Under the pieces are notes generated by a model. That model saw nothing but the letters and a program-made list of their open reading frames with translations. It was not told the origin of the DNA and ran no database searches. Of a stretch of DNA of 64,000 nucleotides, positions 39,809-44,600 are shown one piece after another (the stretch's first letter is position 1; each line of letters opens with the position of its first letter). Both the position numbers and the translations under genes were made by a program. The stretch is from Batillaria attramentaria (Eukaryota; Mollusca; Gastropoda; Batillariidae): assembly GCA_018292915.2 (NCBI GenBank), contig JACVVK020000001.1, positions 3,172,501 through 3,236,500 of the forward strand, given 5' to 3'.

Positions 39809-41446
39809 AATTCCCTATGCCTGTTATTTTTCTTCTTCTGCCTTTTTGTTGAAAATGTTTGAAATGTTCGAAAGAACTGTATGCCAACGTAAAAACTTGC
39901 TTCTCTAAATCGTCTTCTACAGTTATGGTCAAGCTGCGTTGGGTTCGGCGCGGACAGCAGCGGGATAGACCTCGGGAGTTTGGATAAATCCGGAACAGTC
40001 GTCATTCTCTTTTCACCCGATGCACGTGGTCCTCTACTGGGATACGCTAGAGAAGGGGTGAGTACGAGAAAGTTAAATATCTTTTCAACTTTTGTCCCCC
40101 CCACCCCCCAAAACACAACCGCGGCTGGGGCCAAATATTTGTGTTGGCCTTTTTCTCGTTGCCCGGTCTTTGATACATGTATCACCCTTACCTGGTGGAA
40201 AAAAAAACGTTAAACTCCCAAACACCCACCCACCAACCCACTCCCCCTAACACCTGTGTTGCTTGCGCGGCATACAAAGTAAAAATATGATCAGTGCCAC
40301 AAATAACCAACTAATTTTGGCCAAACCTTCCTACCTTGCCTGGGGAGCCGGGATAGTGGAATGGTAGAGCGCTGGACTTGCAATGCTCGGGTTGTTTGTT
40401 CGATTCCCGGCTGGGACCAAATATTCTGCTGGCTTTTTTCTCGTTGCCCCGTCTATGATATCACCTTTACCTGGCGGAAAAGGACGTTAACGTCCCAAAC
40501 AACCACCCCACCCCCACCATGCTGACTTGCAGGCCGCAGCGCAGGAAAATGAAACACATTGAGTTTTTTTGTTGCTGTTGTTGTTTTTAAATCGACTGGA
40601 ACACTAAACGACGAAACATGTTCCCGCATGATTATTAGCATTGCAGGCGCCATATAATATCCTGTAACTGTATTGATTTTTTATGCGTTGCAGAAATTTG
40701 AGGCGGAAATATCTGTGACGGACCAAGGCCTAACGGTGACGACAGAGGAAGACGAGGAAACGTTGTCAAGACCCGATGACGTCAAAGAGGACTTTACAAT
40801 GCTCACCATCAACGACGATGGCAAGACGTAAGTACTGGGACTTCCATGTGTTTGTGTTGGTGGGTTGGTTGGTTGGCTGGCTGGTAGGCAGGGCTTCCCT
40901 TCTCAGTAATCGAGGGGCCCAGGAAGTGTCTTCCCCGAACACTCATGGGTTAGCCCGAACTAGCTGGCTGGCTTCTTGGTGGGGTCCGTTCACGTCTTTG
41001 TCTACCTCGTAACAGTAATACCAAAGAAGTGGGAACGATGGGAAGGGTGGGTGGGTGTTTGGGGGTTTAACGTCCTTTTCCACCACATAGGGTGATATCA
41101 AAGACGGGGCAACGATGAAAAAGCCAACACAAATATTTTGCCCCAGCCGGGATCGAACTTACGCCCCGAGCATTAGAAGTCCAACGCTCTACCATTCGAC
41201 CACCCCGGCTCCCCGGATGGGAAGGGTTTTGGCTCATATCGAACTACTGACGGGAATATTGAAGAGTCTAACGTTCCACCCAAACAACCCGAATAGGCTA
41301 AAATAAACTATTATTAAACTTGCTGGATAATTATGAGATCCTGAAGGTAGATCCTAAAAGGTTCAAGGTAGCAGGTTTAGGAGACGCCTGAGGTCTTCGT
41401 GGTAAAGTTGTACACGCATTCTTGAGTATGCAAGATCTATGTATGA

Positions 41447-41545
<99 letters not shown>

Positions 41546-41768
41546 TTTACATGTTTTGTTTTTGGTTTTTTCTCACCACCAGCGTGACGTACTCCGCATG
41601 GGGAGACAAGGCAGAGACGACGTACGGTGGATTCTGGGTAGCGTCGGCTGACGTGGATGGTCCGCACCTGATCACTGTCGCCATGCCGCTTGAGTCCTCT
41701 GACAGGCAGCTCGTGGGTTCGGTGGCACAGCTGATGGTGGGGAAAAGGTAATGAGACAATGGATTGTG

Positions 41769-41816
<48 letters not shown>

Positions 41817-42511
41817 GTGAGAGAGAGAGAGATGATGATGATGATGAAACTTTATTTATCAACGGTAAAAGTTTTGACAGAAATTCGCCAGTTTGCAAAC
41901 TTGCCGTTGCTAATACTACAGAGACTGTCTACTAAGGAAAAACAGGAGCAAAATATTAAAGAAAGAAAAAAATTCAACACAGAAAATTAGAGAGAGAGAG
42001 TGGATAGATCAGCATTGATGCGAACCTGGACAGGTCAGTGTTTAACATAAAACTGTCCAGTTCGAGCTGTGATTGCCTTTGCTTGTCTTTTAATTGATTG
42101 ATTTCCAACGATAAACATAGGTCTAAGCACATCATTTCTTTTGCACTTCTTTGAATCACCGCCACAACAAACTCCTCTCCAGTTTCACGTCCCGAGGGCT
42201 CTACCCAGATGGGCACGGAGCCTTAGCGTACAAGGATTTCCTATTTACAACGAAAATTACAAAATATCTTGACATGAATTGAATTATTATGCTACACAGA
42301 TATCAGATAAAACGGAGTCAGACTTTCAGACAGCTGCTTCATAATTACTTATGTCCTTCACAGGTACATTGACTTTGGAAATTACACACTCAGCAATAAC
42401 TTGTCAGCATGCAAGCGCCCCCTTCCGGACTTGGTGAAGTCTGAAGTGCTACCGGAAGTGACGACACAACCTGATTCGGAATCAACGTGTTCTCGGGATA
42501 TCCGCTGCTGA
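4049..42511 (+). CDS. Gene 1: secreted laminin-alpha-like protein (25 coding exons, 1915 aa)
   Basis: Joining 25 exons gives one open frame of 5748 nt including the stop, and intron phases agree at all 24 junctions. Order: signal peptide (residues 1 to about 28, hydrophobic [13 protein letters not shown]); basic Ser/Arg-rich disordered region (about 29-733) with a decapeptide array (about 464-635); charged heptad-like helical region (about 734-1354) interrupted by an acidic exon (1056-1163); three LG domains (about 1355-1536, 1537-1722, 1723-1890); short tail. The order coiled coil then LG1-LG2-LG3, the LG signatures ([20 protein letters not shown]) and the domain lengths match the C-terminal half of laminin alpha chains. 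In such chains the coiled coil trimerises with beta and gamma chains and LG domains bind integrins or dystroglycan. The LN, LE and L4 short arm and LG4-5 are absent, so laminin assembly is inference. The split codons are consistent throughout, so this is not a pseudogene. It could also be a different coiled-coil/LG matrix protein. Confidence 0.8.
4449..4725 (+). repeat. Dispersed repeat R2, copy 1
   Basis: A GTAT-rich head with (GTAT)n at about 4530-4582, then GTGATTATTTATCTATTATT, then AAAGCGCCTAGAGCC...TAGGCGCTATAAAA and an ATT tail. A similar copy lies at 54799-55060 in the same orientation. It begins about 60 bp after the exon 1 coding frame runs out, in intron 1 of gene 1. Confidence 0.8.
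5277..5575 (+). mobile_element. SINE family B, 5'-truncated copy
   Basis: Matches the body of the full copy at 14588-14975 from TTCTCGCTCATTCGGGCCGA onward, including TGTGATTCACGTGA. It ends in an (ATT)n tail and lacks the tRNA-like head. Confidence 0.75.
6158..6332. repeat. (CA)n, then (TC)n(AC)n microsatellites
   Basis: CA run to about 6218, 30 bp spacer, then a TC run joined directly to an AC run. Confidence 0.95.
6551..6719. repeat. (CA)n pair with (GC)n
   Basis: Two CA runs separated by about 26 bp, the second ending in a GC run (6702-6719). Confidence 0.95.
6720..6882 (-). repeat. 160-bp core bracketed by microsatellites, copy 1
   Basis: Non-repetitive block containing GATCGTACGATC and CACCGGTGTG, with a CA run on the left and a GT run on the right. 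A reverse-complement copy, again bracketed by CA runs, is at 17788-17953. Confidence 0.85.
7046..7208. repeat. (CA)n and (TG)n facing each other
   Basis: CA run 7046-7107 and TG run 7144-7208 with a 36-bp spacer, so the pair is an inverted repeat with a stem of about 60 bp. Confidence 0.9.
7388..7590. repeat. Degenerate tandem repeat (about 80 bp, 3 copies)
   Basis: Three diverged units share GTGTGT...TATAATAT...CGCCTACGA...TGGCTGATTCTC...ACCACAC-like blocks. Confidence 0.55.
8589..8756 (-). mobile_element. SINE family A copy
   Basis: Reverse-complement copy from its GGTGGGTG tail to the head. The box A end is eroded (TCTTCGACCACCCC) next to a T run. Confidence 0.8.
8800..8985 (-). repeat. 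Dispersed repeat R3, copy 1
   Basis: Shares GGGACAGGGCCGCATTCC, GAGGATGGAGATGAGGATGA and flanking sequence with the opposite-strand copy at 49240-49420. Confidence 0.75.
9010..9251 (-). mobile_element. tRNA-derived SINE, family C
   Basis: On the minus strand it starts with a tRNA-like head: box A region GTAGTGCAGTGGTTAGCA, box B GGGTTCGAATCCC. A body of about 150 bp follows. One copy seen. Confidence 0.65.
9290..9700 (-). repeat. Dispersed repeat R1, copy 1
   Basis: Shares AATGCCTATATATTTCC, GGCATCATAGTCGCC and ACCTGACAGGGGTTT with the opposite-strand copies at 57520-57930 and 61905-62210. Confidence 0.75.
10531..10581. repeat. (CA)n microsatellite
   Basis: About 25 CA units. Confidence 0.95.
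10658..11285. mobile_element. 628-bp palindrome (foldback element)
   Basis: CAACCCTGTTCCGGGT at the left end and its complement at 11270-11285 are the outer ends of two arms of about 300 bp, roughly 85-90% matching by eye. They meet near TTCGTGGCAGA / TCTGCCACGAA (about 10951-10978). The right arm carries an extra 20 bp or so near 11180. Lies in intron 1 of gene 1. Confidence 0.9.
12156..12252. repeat. (TC)n(AC)n microsatellite
   Basis: TC run followed by interrupted AC run. Confidence 0.95.
12985..13105 (+). mobile_element. SINE family A, 5'-truncated
   Basis: Begins within box B (GGTTCGAATCCCGGGTGG) and keeps the whole body and tail. Confidence 0.75.
14588..14975 (+). mobile_element. SINE family B, full copy
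   Basis: tRNA-like head with GGTTCGAGTCCCACTCG (box B). The body contains CATTCGGGCCGACCGTCGG and TGTGATTCACGTGA, with a GCGCC hairpin and A/T-rich tail at the 3' end. Related copies: 5277-5575 and, inverted, 31966-32334. Confidence 0.75.
15007..15176 (+). mobile_element. SINE family A, full-length reference copy
   Basis: tRNA-derived head: GGGGAGCCGGGGTGGCCGAA, TGGTAGAGCGTTGG (box A region) and GAGTTCGAACCCCGG (box B). The body is GGGGCCAAATATTGTGCTGG, then CGTTGCCCCGTCCTTGATAT, GGTGGAAAAGGACGTTAAAC and a tail CCCAAACACCCACCC. At least 17 copies or fragments occur here on both strands, all in introns or between genes. Confidence 0.85.
15468..15523. repeat. (TC)n microsatellite abutting a SINE
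   Basis: 28 TC units ending directly at the 5' GGGGAGCC of the next SINE. Confidence 0.95.
15525..15700 (+). mobile_element. SINE family A copy
   Basis: Full length; differs from the reference copy at a few sites (GGTCGAATGG, ACTTCTAATGC). Confidence 0.85.
16355..16609. repeat. (TG)n then (CA)n
   Basis: TG run 16355-16406 and CA run 16516-16609 face each other across a GTTGTT-rich spacer, giving an inverted microsatellite pair. Confidence 0.9.
17713..17787. repeat. (CA)n microsatellite
   Basis: About 37 CA units, left bracket of the 160-bp core copy 2. Confidence 0.95.
17788..17953 (+). repeat. 160-bp core bracketed by microsatellites, copy 2
   Basis: Reverse complement of 6720-6882, with CA runs on both sides (17713-17787 and 17954-18017). 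Confidence 0.85.
18673..20636 (+). CDS. Gene 1 exon 2: giant Ser/Arg-rich low-complexity exon
   Basis: Acceptor TTTTCTCGCAG|A, entry phase 1, exit phase 0 at CTG|GTGAGT; about 655 residues. Contents in order: Arg/Gly-rich start; [14 protein letters not shown] repeats (about residues 153-213); Lys run; a duplicated [11 protein letters not shown] (about 293-317); Lys/Ser stretches; about 17 degenerate decapeptides [10 protein letters not shown] (about 464-635); Tyr/Arg/Gly-rich end. The open frame continues 5' of the acceptor to an ATG at 18624, but that part is intron, because the phase-1 junction with exon 1 fits exactly. Confidence 0.75.
19827..20340 (+). repeat. 30-bp coding minisatellite in gene 1 exon 2
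   Basis: About 17 in-frame 30-bp units encode [14 protein letters not shown] decapeptides. A three-unit block ([20 protein letters not shown] and on) occurs twice, near 19876 and 20236, showing a higher-order duplication. Confidence 0.9.
20876..21042 (+). mobile_element. Diverged tRNA-type SINE
   Basis: GCTGCTCAACCGGTTTGAGC, then GGGGTTGAATCCC (box B-like) and a body ending ACTCACTTAAAACACTCACC. Related in layout to family A but a different tRNA head. Confidence 0.5.
21084..21214 (+). mobile_element. SINE family A, 5'-truncated
   Basis: Begins at CTCAATGCTC; box B GTTCGAATCCCGG retained; lies about 45 bp before gene 1 exon 3. Confidence 0.75.
21258..21459 (+). CDS. Gene 1 exon 3: first coiled-coil exon
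   Basis: Acceptor CCACCAG|GAG, phase 0 in, phase 1 out (TACG|GTGAGT). The sequence turns from disordered to helical: [19 protein letters not shown] and later [17 protein letters not shown] have hydrophobic residues spaced as in heptads, typical of the start of a long-arm coiled coil. Confidence 0.75.
21536..21607. repeat. (TTGTG)n pentanucleotide repeat
   Basis: About eight units, interruption, then three more, in intron 3 of gene 1. Confidence 0.9.
22188..22383 (+). CDS. Gene 1 exon 4: coiled coil
   Basis: Acceptor TTCCTCAG|AC, phase 1 in, phase 2 out (CAGAG|GTGGGT). It encodes helical charged sequence ending in [16 protein letters not shown]. It joins exon 3 directly in phase, so the possible 74-nt exon at 22010-22083 is not needed. 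Confidence 0.7.
22696..22734. repeat. (GAT)n at a splice acceptor
   Basis: Thirteen GAT units ending 7 bases before the exon 5 acceptor of gene 1. Two shorter GAT runs lie at 22506-22536 and 22577-22602. Confidence 0.9.
22742..22910 (+). CDS. Gene 1 exon 5: coiled coil
   Basis: Phase 2 in, phase 0 out (ACTCAG|GTATGT). The acceptor GTCCCAAG|G directly follows a (GAT)n run and has almost no polypyrimidine tract. The coding sequence [19 protein letters not shown] and onward is clearly helical and in phase with both neighbours. Confidence 0.7.
23575..23728 (+). mobile_element. SINE family A copy
   Basis: Full head and body; tail degenerates into a C run. Confidence 0.85.
23838..23894. repeat. 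(GT)n microsatellite
   Basis: About 28 GT units in intron 5 of gene 1, followed by a direct repeat of GTTTCACGTTCGTG. Confidence 0.95.
24075..24170 (+). CDS. Gene 1 exon 6: coiled coil (32 codons)
   Basis: Acceptor TTTTTCCTAG|GCC and donor CTACAGG|GTAAGT, phase 0 at both ends. Encodes a helix-like [18 protein letters not shown]. Confidence 0.75.
24263..24551. mobile_element. Element with about 50-bp terminal inverted repeats
   Basis: CAACTCTGTCACAGTTGCAG and TTTTCAGCG at the left recur inverted at the right (CGCTGAAAA, CTGCAACTGTGACAGAGTTG). Sequence from the right end onward is also present inverted at about 51590-51717. In intron 6 of gene 1. Confidence 0.75.
24973..25253 (+). mobile_element. 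MITE family A, copy 2
   Basis: GGGCCCGCATGTAAAA and TTTTACATGCGGGCCC ends; contains a 28-A run. Ends 66 bp before gene 1 exon 7. Confidence 0.85.
25320..25513 (+). CDS. Gene 1 exon 7: coiled coil, GC donor
   Basis: Acceptor TTTTGCAG|GGT, phase 0. Charged helical sequence ([20 protein letters not shown]). No GT donor keeps the frame before the sequence turns repeat-like. A GC donor, AAAG|GCAAGG, leaves phase 2 and matches exon 8, so the end is set at 25513. Confidence 0.65.
26141..26405 (+). mobile_element. MITE family B, copy 1
   Basis: Perfect end repeats TGTGACCCGTTCTC / GAGAACGGGTCACA, then AAAAGGGACC / GGTCCCTTT. In intron 7, 194 bp upstream of gene 1 exon 8. Confidence 0.85.
26600..26708 (+). 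CDS. Gene 1 exon 8: coiled coil
   Basis: Acceptor TATGTGCAG|A, phase 2 in, phase 0 out (GGCAAG|GTAGGA). It ends in the helical [18 protein letters not shown] second in-phase acceptor at 26629/26630 (TTTTTGCCAG) would drop ten residues and cannot be excluded. Confidence 0.6.
26976..27055. repeat. (CA)n microsatellite
   Basis: About 40 CA units. Confidence 0.95.
27525..27780 (-). mobile_element. MITE family B, copy 2 (inverted)
   Basis: Same ends and interior as 26141-26405 but reverse complemented; TATA-rich flanks suggest a TA-type target. Lies in intron 8, so the pair flanks exon 8. Confidence 0.85.
28002..28286 (+). mobile_element. MITE family A, copy 3
   Basis: Same orientation as copy 2; the right end is eroded (GCATGTGGAGCC). 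Confidence 0.8.
29031..29219 (+). repeat. Duplicated 3' splice region before exon 9
   Basis: CTTTAACTTCTTTCTTTTCA through TTCAGAAATTGTAC is present twice. The first copy ends at 29107 with an in-frame TAG five codons after its acceptor; the second leads into exon 9. Confidence 0.75.
29220..29544 (+). CDS. Gene 1 exon 9: coiled coil plus acidic insert
   Basis: Acceptor GTTGTTTTCAG|AAA, phase 0; donor TTCA|GTAAGT, phase 1. A short helix ([13 protein letters not shown]) is followed by about 75 residues dominated by Asp, Glu and Gly ([18 protein letters not shown]), two Cys, and a basic end PPRRRPSKP. An acidic spacer like this is not a usual part of laminin domain II/I. Confidence 0.7.
29577..30345. 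repeat. Diverged tandem repeat in intron 9
   Basis: GTAGTTACCACAAGAAAACT followed by ATCAAATTCAGAAAGG recurs in degenerate form near 29577, 29686, 29865, 30000, 30119 and 30320. Units are 110-200 bp and include CTCCCGGTCTGT. Confidence 0.75.
30603..30692 (+). CDS. Gene 1 exon 10: coiled coil (short)
   Basis: Acceptor TTTTGTTACAG|AG, phase 1 in and out (TTTG|GTGAGT). Encodes [20 protein letters not shown], heptad-like. Confidence 0.7.
31251..31341. repeat. (CA)n microsatellite
   Basis: About 45 units, preceded by CGCACACG variants. Confidence 0.95.
31530..31686 (+). CDS. Gene 1 exon 11: coiled coil
   Basis: Acceptor ATACTCATTAG|AA, phase 1 in, phase 2 out (ACCAG|GTAACC). Contains [20 protein letters not shown] and [15 protein letters not shown]: strong amphipathic helices of laminin domain I type. 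NVT is an N-glycosylation sequon. Confidence 0.75.
31771..31951 (+). mobile_element. SINE family A copy
   Basis: Full length, tail extended by CCCA repeats, joined to the SINE B copy that follows. Confidence 0.85.
31966..32334 (-). mobile_element. SINE family B copy (inverted)
   Basis: Reverse-complement match to 14588-14975, ending in the tRNA-like head (GAGTGGGACTCGAACC). Confidence 0.75.
32594..32744 (+). mobile_element. SINE family A with box B deletion
   Basis: Head intact, but the segment with box B is missing (ATGCTCGGCTGGAGCC), so it is likely transcriptionally dead. Confidence 0.8.
33027..33190 (+). CDS. Gene 1 exon 12: coiled coil
   Basis: Acceptor TTTCTGCTCAG|G, phase 2 in, phase 1 out. 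Helical Lys/Glu/Ala-rich ([18 protein letters not shown]). The donor AAAG|GTCTGA is weak. A second phase-1 donor nine bases later (ATAA|GTGTAT) would add three residues. Confidence 0.65.
33239..33341. repeat. ATGCAAAT array, 13-bp period
   Basis: Six exact ATGCAAAT octamers (33239, 33252, 33265, 33291, 33321, 33334) and two one-or-two-base variants (33278, 33304), mostly 13 bp apart. Starts 48 bp after gene 1 exon 12. Confidence 0.9.
33502..33662 (+). CDS. Gene 1 exon 13: end of coiled coil
   Basis: Acceptor TGTTTCAACAG|TG, phase 1 in, phase 0 out (TTGCAG|GTATAA). Ends with [19 protein letters not shown]. The helix leading straight into LG1 is the standard laminin alpha domain I / LG1 boundary. 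NIT is a sequon. Confidence 0.8.
34049..34236 (+). mobile_element. SINE family A variant
   Basis: Head GTGAGCCGGCATAGCCCAAT differs and an insertion (GTGAAACAAAAACAGAAAGA) lies before the tail, suggesting a subfamily. Confidence 0.75.
34677..34823 (+). CDS. Gene 1 exon 14: LG1 part 1
   Basis: Acceptor CTTTCCCGCAG|TTG, phase 0 in and out (AACTCG|GTATGA). Alternating beta pattern: [24 protein letters not shown], as in the first strands of an LG jelly roll. Confidence 0.8.
35292..35425 (+). CDS. Gene 1 exon 15: LG1 part 2
   Basis: Acceptor GCTGTTTTCAG|GCA, phase 0 in, phase 2 out (ACAAG|GTAAGT). [15 protein letters not shown] and [13 protein letters not shown] match the central LG strands; the W-Y-x-V motif is typical. 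Confidence 0.8.
35744..35885 (+). CDS. Gene 1 exon 16: LG1 part 3
   Basis: The acceptor AAATTACACAG|G was chosen because it gives the phase-2 entry and the frame with [14 protein letters not shown] and AYVGGAP. Acceptors at 35688 or 35697 give a frame without LG features. The tract upstream is purine-rich, so the site is weak. Donor CCA|GTGAGT, phase 0. Confidence 0.65.
36287..36374. repeat. (GT)n(GTCT)n microsatellite
   Basis: GT run followed by about seven GTCT units; a GCGCC hairpin/ATT tail follows at 36427-36492. Confidence 0.95.
36526..36647 (+). CDS. Gene 1 exon 17: LG1 end
   Basis: Acceptor GTGTTGCCAG|TTT, phase 0 in, phase 2 out (AATG|GTAAGT). [18 protein letters not shown] is the LG C-terminal signature with its first Cys; VCTDQC follows and supplies the partner Cys. 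Confidence 0.85.
37160..37322 (+). CDS. Gene 1 exon 18: LG2 part 1
   Basis: Acceptor TTGTGTTTAG|C, phase 2 in, phase 0 out (GACAA|GTATGT). [16 protein letters not shown] then [20 protein letters not shown] first strands with the usual F-R-(T/S) motif. Confidence 0.8.
37597..37722 (+). CDS. Gene 1 exon 19: LG2 part 2
   Basis: Acceptor TTGGTTTTCAG|AGA, phase 0 both ends (CTGAGG|GTACGA). [15 protein letters not shown] and [11 protein letters not shown]; the N-D-G-x-(W/F)-H motif is characteristic of LG domains. Confidence 0.85.
37808..38122. repeat. (GT)n and (CA)n facing pair
   Basis: GT run 37808-37862 and CA run 38065-38122 about 200 bp apart, inside intron 19 of gene 1. Confidence 0.9.
38281..38441 (+). 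CDS. Gene 1 exon 20: LG2 part 3
   Basis: Acceptor TTCTACTTTAG|GTA, phase 0 in, phase 2 out (TACAG|GTAAAA). [12 protein letters not shown] occupies the position of the usual (V/F)GG motif strand. Confidence 0.75.
38915..39023 (+). CDS. Gene 1 exon 21: LG2 end
   Basis: Long T tract then GCAG|A, phase 2 in, phase 0 out (GACAGC|GTGAGT). [12 protein letters not shown] is the LG closing motif; GSCDGDS supplies the second Cys. Confidence 0.85.
39765..39808. repeat. (GATA)n microsatellite
   Basis: About ten GATA units in intron 21 of gene 1. Confidence 0.95.
39923..40057 (+). CDS. Gene 1 exon 22: LG3 part 1
   Basis: Acceptor TCTTCTACAG|TTA, phase 0 both ends (GAAGGG|GTGAGT). [19 protein letters not shown] then [18 protein letters not shown]: start strands of LG3. 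Confidence 0.75.
40121..40246 (+). mobile_element. SINE family A, 5'-truncated
   Basis: Starts at CGGCTGGGGCCAAATATT; a small duplication GATACATGTATC interrupts the body. Confidence 0.75.
40342..40514 (+). mobile_element. SINE family A copy
   Basis: Full-length, diverged head (GGGATAGTGGAATGG); about 100 bp from the previous copy, same orientation. Confidence 0.8.
40694..40827 (+). CDS. Gene 1 exon 23: LG3 part 2
   Basis: Acceptor TGCGTTGCAG|AAA, phase 0 in, phase 2 out (AAGAC|GTAAGT). [17 protein letters not shown] and [13 protein letters not shown]. Confidence 0.75.
41046..41216 (-). mobile_element. SINE family A copy (inverted)
   Basis: Full length, ends CCCCGGCTCCCC. Confidence 0.85.
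41451..41543. repeat. (TC)n(AC)n microsatellite
   Basis: TC run joined to AC run, 39 bp before gene 1 exon 24. It may take the place of part of the polypyrimidine region. Confidence 0.9.
41583..41747 (+). CDS. Gene 1 exon 24: LG3 part 3
   Basis: Acceptor TTCTCACCACCAG|C, phase 2 in and out (AAAAG|GTAATG). [14 protein letters not shown], and [11 protein letters not shown] where other LG domains have G-C-V; the Cys is replaced by Ser. Confidence 0.75.
41766..41832. repeat. (GT)n(AG)n microsatellite
   Basis: GT run directly after exon 24, followed by AG run; ACTTTATTTATC downstream resembles a LINE 3' tail. Confidence 0.9.
42364..42511 (+). CDS. Gene 1 exon 25: LG3 end, tail and stop
   Basis: Acceptor TGTCCTTCACAG|G, phase 2 in. 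[20 protein letters not shown] closes LG3, followed by an acidic Ser/Thr tail ending SRDIRC and TGA at 42509-42511. NYT and NLS are sequons. No AATAAA was seen close downstream, so the 3' UTR end is unknown. Confidence 0.8.
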
Positions 42512-42689
42512 TGATTTTCTGGGTAGCTGTATGACGGGTTTATTTTAGGAGTGGTTGTGAAGCACATCAAAGAGACAGATAGTGATAGTTCAAACGGGGT
42601 TGGGTGGTTGGAAGGTTGACGCGAAAGAATGTCTTTTTAGGGCACGGAATGGACAATATTAGACGGCGCAACAACAACAACAACAACAA

Positions 42690-42770
42690 CAACAAGACCC
42701 ACACAGCAGAGGCAGACGACGGAAGACTATTACACAGACCCACTTTAACTGTTGCACGAGTCACCCAAAA
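42690..42770 (+). repeat. Solo right end of the TIR/tandem-array element
   Basis: CAGACGACGGAAGACTATTA followed by CACTTTAACTGTTGC resembles 50813-50886, the right end of the 1.43-kb element. The terminal repeat is decayed. Confidence 0.5.
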
Positions 42771-43281
42771 AATGCCACGAAGTCCCATTGGAGAATTATT
42801 TATTTGCAAACAGAGTTAGAACGAGGACAAAATAGGACAGTGTTCTATTCACGGAAGAGCCGACGACGTCGTACTTCCGTCCTCCGGCGAACCGATTTAA
42901 TTGGATAAGAGTGCATTGTACCGCTGGTAGGCAGCAAAAAAAATCTCTGCGTCTGACCAACCTCTAAGTGAAATTAGATGGCAAAGCTAATCGGAAGAAT
43001 GTGCTAAAAAGCAGTTAAACAAAACACATTCCAGCAAACCAGATTACTGCAGTGTAAAACATTCTAAAATATGGCCTAATAGATGCTCCTTTTAATGTGT
43101 ATGTGTGTACGTAACAGCTTCGTTTGTGAGTGATGATTTTTTTGCATGGCCAGTCTAAAAAAAAAAGTGCTGTGAAGTTTTCTCTTTTTTATACAAAATT
43201 GTATTCTGTGCGTTTCAGGTTTTGCACATTGATTATTTTCTATATATTCTTGCCTTCACGATTTCCATATAAATTCTTGAA

Positions 43282-43283
<2 letters not shown>

Positions 43284-43350
<67 letters not shown>
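43284..43350. repeat. (GT)n microsatellite
   Basis: About 33 units. Confidence 0.95.
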
Positions 43351-43353
<3 letters not shown>

Positions 43354-43924
43354 GGTTTAATATTTGAAATATGCTACCACCATTGTTGTGCGCTTCTGCA
43401 TTTTAATGGAATGAGAAAATGGTGGGTTCTCAGCGAAGTGTAGAGGCCCCAGCCAAATTGGTTTCGTTTCGTTTCTTTCCAACTTTTTGTTAGTCAACAT
43501 GTCGTCATGTTTGGCCTCTCTACTGCATTTTTAATGTCTGGTGTGTTCTCTTCTCCTTTCTTCTCTTCTTCCTGTCCCCCTTTTTATCTAACGTCTTTTC
43601 GTCTCATTCATGTTTCACGTGAACTTCTCCGCCATGTGATTATGTTAACTGGCTCACATGAGTACGCATATAAGTTTTGACTTGATTGTGCTCAGTAACA
43701 ATGGTGTTTACTGTTTACTGTTTGATGGCGATCTTTGCATACATAAAAACGTTTAAACCAAACAGCGATGATGTTTCTATCAACAAACTCGAAACGAAAC
43801 CAAACCAAGGCAAACCAACTTCGTTTCCAATGTTCATTATTGACTGCTAAGCGTCACCGTACACTACGCACAAGTAACCGTAGCTCCGCCGCCGCTGAAA
43901 TGATGATAGATGTATACTTTTTCG

Positions 43925-44096
43925 GGGTGGGTGGGTGTTTAGGAGTTTAACGTCCTTTTCCACAACGTACTGGTCATATCAAAGACGGGGCATCGAGAAA
44001 AAGGCCAGCACAAATACTTGGCCCCAGCCGGGATTCGAACACACGATCCGAGCAGTGACAGTCCAACGCTGTACCATTCGGCTATCCCGCCCCCCC
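43925..44096 (-). mobile_element. SINE family A copy (inverted)
   Basis: Diverged full-length copy ending in CTATCCCGCCCCCC. Confidence 0.8.
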
Positions 44097-44504
44097 CCCC
44101 CCCCCCCCCTCCTTTGTTCAGGAAAAACGGGTTCAAACAAAAACGGGAAACAAAAACCGGCTTAACCGTTTTGAATAACATTATGATACGATTATTTATA
44201 CCGTCCGAAAGGACTCTTGTCTCGGTGTCGTTGGATAATAATAATAATAATAAATGGTATTTGTAAGGCGCATTTCTTTAATAGAATAAAACTCAGTGCG
44301 CCGATCATTCACCGACACTCGCGCACATTTTACAAACGGTGCACACGCAAACACTGGTGAAACTGACTAAAGCTACTGACACAGGAAATTCTGGGATAAC
44401 AACTCGGTCCAGTAAAAACAAAAACCGCAACAACAAATTCTGAAAACACCTTGGTTGAGGAAGGGCCCTCTCCAGCAGAGCTCATGACGCGTGCTGGTGA
44501 ATGA

Positions 44505-44600
44505 CGTGGGCCGAGCTGAAGAGGACCAGCCAGAACCGGGTGCGTTGGAGGAGTGTTGTTGCGGCCCTATGTTCCCCACGGAATTAAGAGGCTTAAGTCA
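44505..44600 (+). mobile_element. LINE remnant (non-LTR RT C-terminal end)
   Basis: One frame reads KRTSQNRVRWRSVVAALCSP then RN and a stop. This is the R-x-(R/K)-W-R-x-x-V-x-A-L-C-S type ending common in non-LTR retrotransposon ORF2. No intact RT is present; about 30 codons only. Confidence 0.5.
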
